Source of the DNA: Actinomycetota bacterium
GTDB lineage: Bacteria > Actinomycetota > Acidimicrobiia > Acidimicrobiales > Acidimicrobiaceae
Length of the DNA stretch: 14,045 nt
Assembly (NCBI GenBank): GCA_027318945.1
Contig: DAHVOF010000090.1
Coordinates: 1 to 14,045 of the forward strand
Direction of reading: 5' to 3'
Shown here: positions 1 to 6,825 of the stretch, in pieces
Layout: each line of letters opens with the position of its first letter
Numbering within the stretch: position 1 is the stretch's first letter
Notes under the pieces: model-generated
Database searches by the model: none
What the model saw: the letters and a program-made list of their open reading frames with translations, nothing else
What the model was told of the DNA's origin: nothing
Translations under genes and position numbers: made by a program

Positions 1-1739
1 CGGCCGTTTTGAGTGAAGGACTCCAGGGCCGCAAAAGGCTGGTCAACTGTGTAACCAACCGTGACGCCACTGGTAGACTCCGTGCGAAACGGCTCAAGCT
101 GTAGAGGGGCATGTAACTCATTTGCTATAGCCTGCGTGGCTCCAACTACGACCTCGGTTTCATGACCAGTAGCAACCGTATTTGTCGGTACCACATTGAC
201 CGTTGGCAAAGAGGGAAGGATCTGTGCTAAGGAGGCAACGATTTGGCAGCCGTCGATCAAAGTGGAGTCATTGACGCTGACCAGATCCACATTTATTCCC
301 GGAGCGATGTCCTGGGGAGATCGGGCGAACCCCGGAGGAAGCGTTTGGCCAGGTTGGGCGGCAAAGCCTGACGCTGGGTTGAGAGTTACCTGGACCGGCA
401 CCAACCCCGCGTGACAGAAGCCGCCTGGTGGCGAGTAGTCGAGCCGGAAGTCGACTGTTTGGGTTCGGTTCAATACCGATGCCGGGAGGCTGCCATCCAT
501 GGTCAAAGTTCCACTGCTACCAAGCCTTTGACTTGCAACTATGTAGCCGCCCACCAAGGCGCTGACTGTTGCAACTCCTCCGGGAGGCGGTGGGGTGTAA
601 TTGGCCTGAAGGCGCAACTGAAGAGTCGAGATGGGCACGCCGAACTGTGCCTGGGATAAGGACTGGGTCACGTCGACTGTTCCCAGTCCCTCGATAGTAG
701 TCGGGGTGCCGAGTTGTGCCAGTGTGATTTCGCGAGTGCCGTTCTTTGAAACCGTGACCTGGGAGGGATTGGCCTTGGGCTGACCGGAGGTCACGTTGGT
801 CGCTTGTGCAGCGGTGGCCAGTCTTAGTTGGCCAGCTCCAACGGATCTCGCGGCAGAAACCAAACCGTTCCCCTGACCAGCAACAACAAGTACAGGAGCG
901 GTACCTACGGTGTCGACCCGTATTTGAGACGACGGGCTAGTGTTGGTTGGCTCAATGGCAACGTTTCGACTTATCGGACTGATTAGCTTCGAAGGAGGAG
1001 TGCCCTCGGCAAAGGAAACTGTGGTGTTGGGACCGTACTGCTGTGCGACTGTCGCAGCCACCTGCATGCTGGCGAGCGCAGCATCCGCAGCTTCAGAAGG
1101 CGAGAGGGCATCAAGAGGTGGAACCCAGATAGTGACATGGCTGAGCGAAGGGGGCCAAAAATCCGCAGGTGTAGTTGGAGACGTCACGGCGCCAGCCAGC
1201 TCGCCGTCAGCGGACTGGATTTGCGCTACCACGGAATCAGTTGAAGTGCATCCGTTTGGATTCAAAAAGTTGGGATCTAGATTCAAGTCGACGTGGACAT
1301 GTATGCCTACTACGCCGTTCTGAATATCGTCAGCCGATAGCGGAGCGGAAATATTAGATGTGCCTTTTACCGTCGTGAGATTTTCGGGATAAATAGATGT
1401 GGGAGTGGTGATGGTTGCAATTCCACCGGTCACTGGTCCCCGGACTAAGATGGTGGCGACAAACTCTACAGGGGTTGTTCCAGGAGGCACATACAGCGTG
1501 AAGAAGGCGTCACCGCTTGGAGCAGTTAGGGTTTGAGGCTTTCCATTGGAGAGCAGCGATAGGGTCAGCAGTGCTGGACTGGGGGCTGGATCAGGTGTAG
1601 CTGTGGTGATCGTTGATGTCGAAACGAGTCGCCTCGATGATCGTGAAATGGTGGCAGCAGACGCTTGGGTCACCGCAAATATCTGAAACGCACAAACCAC
1701 CAGCAGCACAAAGACAAAATAAAGAGATGTGAACCACAT
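1..1739 (-). CDS. BcsB-like secreted exopolysaccharide/cellulose synthase accessory protein (partial, N-terminal 579 codons)
   Basis: I translated the reverse complement from ATG 1739-1737 and it stays open to the window edge, so the C-terminus is missing. Residues 1-30 form a signal peptide (hydrophobic run about 5-22, then an AxA-type site). The rest is Ser/Thr/Pro-rich and secreted-looking. Features match the BcsB fold of alternating carbohydrate-binding jelly-roll and flavodoxin-like domains: FWPPSLSHVTIWVPP near residue 193, APVLVVAGQGNG followed by an LAxxG-like stretch, ITLAQLG, a jelly-roll near 345-450 ending in GGFCHAG (443), and the start of a second flavodoxin-like unit near 485-520. 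In cellulose synthesis BcsB partners the membrane synthase and guides the glucan. An in-frame TTG four codons upstream is an alternative start, and no clear ribosome site is seen. No membrane anchor is visible because the end is cut off. An unrelated adhesin is the main alternative. Confidence 0.68.
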   Translation of the reverse strand, partial: MWFTSLYFVFVLLVVCAFQIFAVTQASAATISRSSRRLVSTSTITTATPDPAPSPALLTLSLLSNGKPQTLTAPSGDAFFTLYVPPGTTPVEFVATILVRGPVTGGIATITTPTSIYPENLTTVKGTSNISAPLSADDIQNGVVGIHVHVDLNLDPNFLNPNGCTSTDSVVAQIQSADGELAGAVTSPTTPADFWPPSLSHVTIWVPPLDALSPSEAADAALASMQVAATVAQQYGPNTTVSFAEGTPPSKLISPISRNVAIEPTNTSPSSQIRVDTVGTAPVLVVAGQGNGLVSAARSVGAGQLRLATAAQATNVTSGQPKANPSQVTVSKNGTREITLAQLGTPTTIEGLGTVDVTQSLSQAQFGVPISTLQLRLQANYTPPPPGGVATVSALVGGYIVASQRLGSSGTLTMDGSLPASVLNRTQTVDFRLDYSPPGGFCHAGLVPVQVTLNPASGFAAQPGQTLPPGFARSPQDIAPGINVDLVSVNDSTLIDGCQIVASLAQILPSLPTVNVVPTNTVATGHETEVVVGATQAIANELHAPLQLEPFRTESTSGVTVGYTVDQPFAALESFTQNG

Positions 1740-2317
1740 TCGCTCTTGCAAAAGTACTCGATGAGTAGTATTATCCCGTATTTTTACCACTTAGAAACGT
1801 TAGCACATCGCTTGTATCGAGTGGCAATCTAGACGATTAAGGCCTGGTCGCCTAGTTTGAAGTTCACCTTTGTTGTTCGCAGAAGACGCTTTTCACTGCC
1901 ACCACAGCAGTTCATGTGCTCGCCATGCCGATGTGGGGTGTTTTGGTGGTGGCTTGCGGAAGGACACAGCAACTCGTGAGTATAGCCATTCAGGTTGGGA
2001 TCAACGGTTCTTCGTCTGCTTGTCGTTCATGGATACCATGTTGTCACCAGAATATTCAGGAACTTATGCACTGATTAGTAGCTGTATAGGAACGACGAAA
2101 CCGACCGCGCGCTGCTACCAGACGAGCTACGTGTGCAGAATCGGGCAGACCCGACTGGCACTGTCTGAGTAGGCAGAACGGCGGACGCAGAGCGGGCGCT
2201 AAGCGCCCGCGGCGCGGACGACGCTCTTGATTAACATTAAGCGAATTTCCCCCAAACTCCATACCGGCACTTTTGCCCAGGGCCATCAGATGTTACTAGC
2301 GGGTAACGTGTTTCCGC
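1740..2317. other. Intergenic region without a convincing gene (left flank of element)
   Basis: Both strands were read. The open frames here (for example plus 1870-2172 and minus 2056-2286) have no recognisable domain, ribosome site or coding character. The region holds the putative promoter side of the BcsB-like gene: on the minus strand a GATAAT-like -10 near 1769-1774, followed by the small palindrome TACTC-gat-GAGTA. It also holds a strong GC palindrome at 2192-2210 and a weak hairpin GTTAC/GTAAC at about 2292-2307, just past the stop of the sigma-like gene. The left boundary of the mobile element probably falls here, but no copy of the tRNA-Thr fragment found at 9996 is visible. Confidence 0.5.
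2192..2210. repeat. Perfect GC-rich inverted repeat, 9-bp arms
   Basis: GCGGGCGCT (2192-2200) and AGCGCCCGC (2202-2210) are exact reverse complements around a single A. There is no T-run on either side, so it is not a standard intrinsic terminator. It lies about 108 bp beyond the stop of the minus-strand sigma-like gene, in the gap that should hold the left end of the element. It could be a terminator hairpin, a protein-binding palindrome or a replication-related structure. Confidence 0.6.
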
Positions 2318-3349
2318 TCATGCAGCCTCAGCTAGAACCTCACGTTCAGCAATTCTTGCTTGGATCGCTTCGCTAGTTCGTGTGGTCCACCTGTCAAGCG
2401 CTCGATTTAGTGGCTTCATAACTAGGACCGCGGCAAGAATGCCCAGATCCCATCCAAGAATGAACTTGCCAATCGCGACAATTGTGAGCGAATTTGCGAC
2501 GAACCACCAGAACATTGTTTCCGCAACCTGCTGAAGCCCTCCAATTCGCGCTGTTACGCTCGCAAACTTTGCGAACTTCTTGCCACTCCCAATTCGCTTG
2601 CGAAGAATCCAGAGAATTCCTGGAATCGCAATCAGTTCTCCCCCGATTTCCGTGAATTTGTTCCGCAACCCCACCCGAATTTGCCCGATCCGCTGCTCGG
2701 ATATATGGAGCTTTTCGCTGACTTTTCGCTGATTCCCTTTCGCGACCAAAAGTCCAGTAACTTCCCTTTCTTGCTCTGTGAGGCTTTTCCACCATTCTTT
2801 AAGAATCGCTCGATCGCAAATTTGCTCAGGAATGTTTTCTTTCGCAGAATGTTCGCTTTCCTCTGTGAACGGCTTGTCGCTCCAGAGCTGGGCTTCCGCT
2901 ACGGTGATTTCGTGCTCGCTGTGGTTTTCCGGGTTGTTGAGCTTGCCCTTGGCCCTGGCATACATTGATTGAGATTGGCGCGGGTGGCTGAAGGCGTGCT
3001 GTTTTTGGACGGCGCTTTGAACATAGAAGCCCAGGAACGTGGCAAAGGTCTTGCCTTTGGATTCGTCGTATTTTTCCACCGCCTCGAACAGAGAGACATA
3101 GGCATTTTGGGTCTCATCTTCAGTGACGCGCCTGCCTCTGTTATAGTATCGGGCCGTTTTGAGAATTGCCTCTCTGTTCTTTTCAAAAAGTTGGTCCTTC
3201 AGGCGCTGTAGACGTTGCCGGTCTTGTGATCCGCTCGCATCAGTCAGTTTCTTGATCTCTGCGACTAGATCTTCGTTCGGCATCTCCGCGATTTCCCGCC
3301 GTTCCGCTCGCTCGCGCTGTTTTGCGGTTTTGTTCGTGATCGGTTCCAT
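2318..3349 (-). CDS. Sigma-70-family-like protein with hydrophobic C-terminal membrane segments
   Basis: 343 residues. Residues about 51-120 resemble sigma region 2: an acidic DETQNAYVSLFEAVEKYD stretch, then KGKTFATFLGFYVQSAVQK, parallel to the EDLVQ...LIKAVEKFD...F.TYA.WWIRQAI pattern of sigma factors. Residues about 184-232 resemble region 4: LTEQEREVTGLLVAKGNQRKVSEKL with an ISEQRIGQI recognition-helix pattern. The unusual part is residues about 239-315, with hydrophobic stretches at 239-248, 278-294 and 296-311, including an FWWFVANSLTIVAIG run, before a charged tail. This suggests a membrane-attached sigma-like regulator. It is transcribed away from the transfer operon across a gap with a LexA box, and would be the natural regulator of the element. 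ATG 3349 is chosen because a TATATATA run lies just upstream; there is no good ribosome site, so translation may be nearly leaderless. Region 2/4 homology is a reading by eye; promoter recognition is inference. Confidence 0.7.
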   Translation of the reverse strand: MEPITNKTAKQRERAERREIAEMPNEDLVAEIKKLTDASGSQDRQRLQRLKDQLFEKNREAILKTARYYNRGRRVTEDETQNAYVSLFEAVEKYDESKGKTFATFLGFYVQSAVQKQHAFSHPRQSQSMYARAKGKLNNPENHSEHEITVAEAQLWSDKPFTEESEHSAKENIPEQICDRAILKEWWKSLTEQEREVTGLLVAKGNQRKVSEKLHISEQRIGQIRVGLRNKFTEIGGELIAIPGILWILRKRIGSGKKFAKFASVTARIGGLQQVAETMFWWFVANSLTIVAIGKFILGWDLGILAAVLVMKPLNRALDRWTTRTSEAIQARIAEREVLAEAA

Positions 3350-3357
3350 GTCCTATA

Positions 3358-3365
3358 TATATGCA
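3358..3365 (-). promoter_or_regulatory. Candidate -10 region of the sigma-like gene (TGCATATA)
   Basis: On the minus strand TGCATATATATA ends a few bases before ATG 3349. It resembles an extended -10 element, and a similar TGCATA core precedes the two plus-strand units of the element (3557 and 7259). There is no clear -35 at the standard spacing. If used, the transcript would be nearly leaderless. Confidence 0.3.
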
Positions 3366-3439
3366 CCGCGTTCAAACTGCGCAGTGACCTGGGATTTGCT
3401 CTTCTTCCGCGCCGCCGCAGCTTCTCGAAAATATTCTGT

Positions 3440-3453
3440 CGAACGTATGTTCG
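3440..3453. promoter_or_regulatory. LexA (SOS) box, CGAAC-N4-GTTCG
   Basis: CGAACGTATGTTCG is a perfect match to the LexA operator of Actinobacteria and other Gram-positives (CGAACN4GTTCG), symmetric with a 4-bp centre. It lies 90 bp upstream of the minus-strand sigma-like gene and 156 bp upstream of the first gene of the plus-strand transfer operon, so LexA could control either or both. Ten fixed bases make a chance match in a 14-kb window unlikely. Control by DNA damage is inferred. Confidence 0.7.
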
Positions 3454-3554
3454 GACCAACCCCCGCCAGAGTTGAGACCCTTCCCGTTCTTTTCAGAACT
3501 TTCATTCGCTAACACTTTGAAAAAATCGAAATTTCTCCTTTAGTTTTCGGACTT

Positions 3555-3566
3555 CCTGCATATAAA
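3555..3566 (+). promoter_or_regulatory. Candidate promoter -10 of the transfer operon
   Basis: CCTGCATATAAA lies 43 bp before the first operon gene and shares CCTGCATA with the region before rep (7257-7264). It reads like an extended -10 element. The -35 region (TTTAG-like) is poor against the housekeeping consensus, which would fit an alternative sigma factor. Confidence 0.3.
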
Positions 3567-3609
3567 CAAGTCGCGATCAAAGAGATCTGCGAAAGAAAAG
3601 GAAATACCT

Positions 3610-3993
3610 ATGCAACACGAAGATTTACATATGCAACTAATCAAGGCTTTTGCGTCGGGGAAGGTTGACCTCGCTCGCGAATTTGAAGACAAATCTAAGC
3701 TCCGGCTCGGCTCCAATGGAGAGCAGCTGTGGGATTACCCGACAACGTTGATGTTTTCGGGAGCAAAGCCGTTCACTGTTCATTTCAATTTGCCGACCTC
3801 TCCTGAAGGATCCCTCGAAGAGGGCGACGACGTGCAGATTGAGGGCCTCACGGTCCGGTTCTACACCGCGAAGGCAGGTGGAACGGGCGTGGCCTTTTCC
3901 GCCGATCGAATCCGCAAGGCTGGGACTTCGTCCGCCGTGTCAGCCTCGTCAACCTCGTCTAAGGCTCCCGCTCCTGCGGGGTCTGCTTCGTAG
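3610..3993 (+). CDS. Small putative OB-fold (ssDNA-binding-like) element protein
   Basis: 127 residues. The start is supported by AAAGGA eight bases upstream. The core alternates polar and hydrophobic residues as in a beta-barrel: PFTVHFNLP (about 56-64), then a turn and GDDVQIEGLTVRFYTAKAGG, followed by TGVAFSADRIR (about 92-102). This resembles small OB-fold-like proteins found near replication genes of actinobacterial elements and phages, but the match is by pattern only. Residues 104-127 are a low-complexity Ser/Ala/Pro tail, as in many single-stranded DNA-binding proteins. It is the first gene of the operon that contains the translocase, so a role in processing or protecting element DNA is plausible. 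It could equally be a protein of unknown function. Confidence 0.6.
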   Translation: MQHEDLHMQLIKAFASGKVDLAREFEDKSKLRLGSNGEQLWDYPTTLMFSGAKPFTVHFNLPTSPEGSLEEGDDVQIEGLTVRFYTAKAGGTGVAFSADRIRKAGTSSAVSASSTSSKAPAPAGSAS

Positions 3994-4052
3994 CACCTGG
4001 CCCCGGCCTGGCCCGCCCCCAGACCAGGGCACGCAGTAAGTAAATGAAATTT

Positions 4053-4088
4053 CCCCTGCTCCACGCGTGACATGCCGGTGAGTAGGGG
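4053..4088 (+). promoter_or_regulatory. Inverted repeat next to the ribosome site of the 4105 gene
   Basis: CCCCTGCTC (4053-4061) pairs with GAGTAGGGG (4080-4088) apart from one position, which becomes a G-U pair in RNA. The loop contains the perfect palindrome CACGCGTG (4062-4069). The 3' arm runs directly into the AGAAAGGAG ribosome site of the following gene, so a stem here could tune translation, or the palindromes could be an operator. There is no T-run after it, so termination is unlikely. Confidence 0.35.
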
Positions 4089-4104
4089 AGAAAGGAGATT
4101 CAAA

Positions 4105-4428
4105 ATGCTTCATTTCGCTGAGCCCCCCGTAACCCTCGATATCTATCCTGACCAGCCGTGTCTTCACAAGCTGACCGATGGTTCCCCCGTTTGCGATTGC
4201 TGTTCCGGCCTGCCGCTTTTCGCCGCCCGCGGCATCATTGTAGGCCCCCCGGACATCCCCGACGATCTGGTCGATTCGCCGGTGATTTTGGAAACGGAGC
4301 ACCCGTTTCGCTATAAGCGTGGCTCGATCGTTTCCCTCTGCGGCCACCTTTACTACACGTCCCAGTTTGCTGAAACCCCGACGTTTTTTGTTGAATCAAT
4401 TGTCGAAAGGTTCCCAGATGCTCGCTAG
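4105..4428 (+). CDS. Cysteine-rich small protein of unknown function
   Basis: 107 residues. I do not recognise the family. ATG 4105 is preferred over the in-frame ATG 4072 because AAAGGAG sits seven bases before it and the extra N-terminal residues are simply that ribosome site translated. Cysteines are at 19, 30, 32, 33 and 79, with H81. The PVCDCCSG cluster and the later LCGHLYY could together bind a metal. There is no signal peptide or membrane segment. It overlaps the start of the next gene by 11 bases, indicating translational coupling within the operon. Likely cytoplasmic; function unknown. Confidence 0.62.
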   Translation: MLHFAEPPVTLDIYPDQPCLHKLTDGSPVCDCCSGLPLFAARGIIVGPPDIPDDLVDSPVILETEHPFRYKRGSIVSLCGHLYYTSQFAETPTFFVESIVERFPDAR

Positions 4429-4705
4429 GATTGCCGCCACATATTCGCGCCATAGTGCGCTATTTCGGAACATCTTCGCGCTCGCCCTCACCGCCCTCGC
4501 GTTTTTCCTGCTCGACACTGAATTTGCTTCGGGTTTCGCTCCCGAATTCCGCGTCTCCGCCTTTTGGTTCACCACCGCTACCCTCAGCATTTATCTTTGC
4601 GGCGCCGCGCTTCTTACCACTCTCTTCCGCATAGCCCGTGACCTGTTTTTTGCCGTCCTTACCTGGTGTTACACCTGGAAAGAAAGGAGAGCGGACAATG
4701 TTTGA
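4418..4705 (+). CDS. Small integral membrane protein of the transfer operon
   Basis: 95 residues. ATG 4418 is chosen because AAAGG lies eight bases upstream and it overlaps the preceding stop by 11 bases. Hydrophobic segments at about 17-33 and 48-70, and perhaps 74-86, predict two or three membrane passes. The tail is basic (KERR). Its family is not recognised. By position, between a small soluble protein and a second small membrane protein upstream of the translocase, it resembles the small spread or transfer (Spd-like) membrane proteins of actinomycete elements. That is inference from context, not from sequence similarity. Confidence 0.6.
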   Translation: MLARIAATYSRHSALFRNIFALALTALAFFLLDTEFASGFAPEFRVSAFWFTTATLSIYLCGAALLTTLFRIARDLFFAVLTWCYTWKERRADNV

Positions 4706-4967
4706 CCTATTTGCATCAGCAGGCGCAGGAGTTGGTCACGTGACGACCATGCTGACCAGCATTCGGTCTTCCTTAGTCACGATATTAATGGCGCTCGGCC
4801 CCGTCGTCTTCCTCGTCGGCCTCGTCGCCCACGGCATCTCCAGTTCGCACAACAGTGCAGGTGGCCTCCAGTGGAGCTCGCGGGCAATGCGTGCGGGAGC
4901 GATGATTTTTGCCGGAGCCCTGCTCGTTTCGTTGCTGTTTTCGATGCTTACGGGGATGTTCGGCTGA
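4698..4967 (+). CDS. Small two-pass membrane protein, VirB2/TrbC-like topology
   Basis: 89 residues. ATG 4698 is supported by AAAGGAG eight bases upstream and overlaps the previous gene by eight bases. It has a short N-terminal part, then two hydrophobic helices (about 26-45 and 65-85) joined by a short polar, basic loop, and ends FSMLTGMFG. This size and hairpin topology is that of conjugative pilin-type proteins (VirB2/TrbC) and of small accessory membrane proteins in AICEs. There is no clear cleavable signal peptide. It could be a channel or scaffold partner of the nearby FtsK-like pump. The family call is weak; the membrane topology is well supported. Confidence 0.6.
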   Translation: MFDLFASAGAGVGHVTTMLTSIRSSLVTILMALGPVVFLVGLVAHGISSSHNSAGGLQWSSRAMRAGAMIFAGALLVSLLFSMLTGMFG

Positions 4968-5170
4968 TGACCGCGACCCCCTGGACCCTGAAATTTACGG
5001 AGGCCCAATGGGAATACCTGGAGGGTGCGGCTGTGGGATTTGGCGCGAAGAGCGTCCACGCTTATGTCCTCACCCTAGTCGAGGCCGAGGTTTTCCATGC
5101 TTGTCCCCGATCCGCGAGCCCCCGTGGTTGCGCGCTTGGGCATGAGAAAGGTTGTGATTACCGTGGATGA
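4967..5170 (+). CDS. Small ribbon-helix-helix-like protein
   Basis: 67 residues. It starts at an ATG that shares its A with the preceding TGA stop (TGATG), a coupled start. Residues 6-45 (WTLKFTEAQWEYLEGAA, then KSVHAYVLTLVEAEV) have the strand-helix-helix spacing of CopG/Arc-type DNA-binding proteins. The last 20 residues are Cys/Gly-rich and lie in the overlap with the translocase gene, so they may be little constrained. The overlap with the next gene is 74 bases if that gene starts at 5097. It may be an element repressor or auxiliary DNA-binding protein for transfer. It could also be a non-coding frame, but the coupled start and pattern favour a gene. Confidence 0.5.
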   Translation: MTATPWTLKFTEAQWEYLEGAAVGFGAKSVHAYVLTLVEAEVFHACPRSASPRGCALGHEKGCDYRG

Positions 5171-6446
5171 CTCCGTGTTTTGGCTTGAAAAGTTCTGTAT
5201 CCGCCGCTGGGTTGAGATTGTAACGGTGACGGCGCTTCTCGGCCTTGCCGATTTCGCGCATATTGACCTCCACGTGCCGTGGGTTGCTGCCGTCATCTTG
5301 GTCCTAGTTTCGGCTATGGCCCTCCTATTGATTCCATTTATTCGCCGGGCTGTTGCGAGACACTTTCGTTTAACTCGTTGGCGTATCCGGCTTGAGGCCG
5401 CTACTCGCCACGATGGCCGACTTGCGCAGTATCCGCCGACTGTAAAAGCTGTCTTGCGAACTCCTCATGCGACTTCTTTGACTGTGCAGCTTCGGCCCGG
5501 TACCGGTCTTGCGGATTTGGAACGTGTCAAAGATGAACTTGAGACCTACTATCGTGCCGGAGCCGTTCGGCTTATCCGCGATGGTCGCGATGGCTCGCTA
5601 GTGAAGATGCGGATCGTACACGGTCAGCCGTTGTCTGGGCCTCCGCTTGCTTGGTCGGGTCCAACGGGTCGGTTTTCAATTTTCGATCCGATAATTCTGG
5701 GCGTTGGCGAAGACGCGCAACCCGTTCAGATCCGTCTCGTGGAGAATCATCTGCTGCTAGGTGGTTCTACTGGCTCTGGAAAGTCCAATTGCGCGAACGT
5801 GATTCTTGGTGTGATCGGCTGTGACCCGACCGTGAAGATCTACATTCTGGACGGCAAAGATTTAGACCATGTGGCGAAACGGCCCCTTTGCGCCGGGCAC
5901 GTGGGTGCTGATCCCCTTGCCGCTCTCGACCTCTTGCAAGGTATTTCTGACGAGATGAGGTCGCGGACGGTCTGGCTTGCCGATAACGGTTTGCGTAAGG
6001 TGACAAAAGGTTGCGGTCTCGCACCTTTAGTTGTATTTATCGAGGAATTTCCTTTTTATAGCCAGTCCGGTAAGGCCGGTAAGGAGATCAACGAACTGGT
6101 GCGTGATATTTCCGCAAGAGGTCGTGCGGCTGGAATCATTTTGATAATGACCGTACAGAAGCCTGCTGCGGACACCATTCCGACGAATATCCGCGACCTT
6201 ATCAGTTTGCGGATCGCTTTCCGTTGTGCCACGAAAGAGGCTAGCGACACGGTGCTCGGTGGCGGATGGGCTAGTTCCGGCTATACGGCATCCAACATTG
6301 CTCTCGAAGATCGCGGCGTCGGCTATCTGCTTGCGGATGGTGGAGTTCCCGAGCTGTTCAAGAGTTTTTATGTTTCCGAAGATCAGGAGGCCGCAGTCGT
6401 GAAAACCGCTGTTGACTTGCGCAAAGGAGGTGTTAAGAATGACTGA
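5097..6446 (+). CDS. FtsK/SpoIIIE-family DNA translocase (AICE Tra-type transfer pump)
   Basis: 449 residues. Two membrane helices lie near the N-terminus (about 38-55 and 60-82), then a linker and an FtsK-type motor domain: Walker A GGSTGSGKSN (222-231), IYILDGKD (248-255), Walker B LVVFIEE (311-317), ARGRAAGIILIMTVQKP (340-356) and NIRDLISLRIAFRC (364-377). In AICEs (TraSA of pSAM2, TraB of plasmids) this single membrane hexamer pumps double-stranded DNA to the recipient. It lacks the DNA-orienting gamma winged-helix domain of FtsK, so it should recognise DNA differently. Start 5097 has GAGG six bases upstream; ATG 5142 is an alternative that would shorten the overlap with the upstream gene. 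It overlaps the downstream gene by eight bases. The family is secure; the transfer role comes from context. Confidence 0.9.
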   Translation: MLVPDPRAPVVARLGMRKVVITVDDSVFWLEKFCIRRWVEIVTVTALLGLADFAHIDLHVPWVAAVILVLVSAMALLLIPFIRRAVARHFRLTRWRIRLEAATRHDGRLAQYPPTVKAVLRTPHATSLTVQLRPGTGLADLERVKDELETYYRAGAVRLIRDGRDGSLVKMRIVHGQPLSGPPLAWSGPTGRFSIFDPIILGVGEDAQPVQIRLVENHLLLGGSTGSGKSNCANVILGVIGCDPTVKIYILDGKDLDHVAKRPLCAGHVGADPLAALDLLQGISDEMRSRTVWLADNGLRKVTKGCGLAPLVVFIEEFPFYSQSGKAGKEINELVRDISARGRAAGIILIMTVQKPAADTIPTNIRDLISLRIAFRCATKEASDTVLGGGWASSGYTASNIALEDRGVGYLLADGGVPELFKSFYVSEDQEAAVVKTAVDLRKGGVKND

Positions 6447-6825
6447 CAAGCGTTCCGATCCCGATATTGCCATCGTGAACATCGGTCGCGCTGACCTACT
6501 TGGAGAATCCACGCGTTTCGTTGGCTTTGATTTTTCAGGCATCGTGGTAACCGCCTGGAGCACACATATTTGCTGGGATACCGAATCCGACGAATCAGGT
6601 GAGGATCGTACGACGCCGGCGCACTTCGAAGAGATTTTCGGCTTCGCGCACGCTCTGACCTGCGATGATGAGGTCGATCAGCACTCGCGCTCCGTTGCTG
6701 TTTCTGAGCTGATTTATCTCATTACCGCGGCTGCACCCTCCTTGCTGCAGTTCATGCTCGGTGCGAACCTGAACCGCGAAATCGGTCAATTCTTGAAGAA
6801 TGGAGTCGAAGATGACCTCAATTAA
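6439..6825 (+). CDS. Hypothetical acidic protein downstream of the translocase
   Basis: 128 residues. ATG 6439 is chosen because a near-perfect ribosome site (AAAGGAGGTG) lies seven bases upstream, inside the end of the translocase gene. The in-frame ATG 6412 would sit before that site. The protein is acidic, with a likely beta-rich N-terminal half (FVGFDFSGIVVTAWSTHI) and a helical C-terminal half containing VSELIYLITAAAPSLLQFML. There is no signal peptide, and the hydrophobic run is short and amphipathic. No family is recognised. The strong ribosome site and tight overlap suggest it is made in good amount together with the pump. Confidence 0.65.
   Translation: MTDKRSDPDIAIVNIGRADLLGESTRFVGFDFSGIVVTAWSTHICWDTESDESGEDRTTPAHFEEIFGFAHALTCDDEVDQHSRSVAVSELIYLITAAAPSLLQFMLGANLNREIGQFLKNGVEDDLN

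Noticed and set aside
196..1357. Several plus-strand open frames (196-414, 411-659, 940-1323, 1175-1357)
   Set aside because: They lie antisense to the continuous minus-strand BcsB-like frame, lack ribosome sites and domains, and are shadows.
2085..2155. tRNA-like segment on the minus strand (GTAGCTCGTCTGGTAGCAGC, resembling a D arm, with TGCAC/GTGCA ends 71 nt apart)
   Set aside because: No D stem pairing, no anticodon stem, no TTCRA T-loop; cannot fold as a cloverleaf.
1870..2172. 100-codon plus-strand frame in the left gap
   Set aside because: Cys/His-rich low-information sequence, no domain, no ribosome site; no alternative frame in the same stretch gave a recognisable protein either.
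2335..2348. GAAC-N5-GTTC near the end of the sigma-like gene as a second LexA box
   Set aside because: Spacing is five rather than four and it lies inside coding sequence.
2394..3211. Alternative frames overlapping the sigma-like gene (minus 2394-2795, plus 2681-2968, minus 2899-3186, plus 2969-3211)
   Set aside because: Shadow frames of a gene with clear sigma-like motifs.
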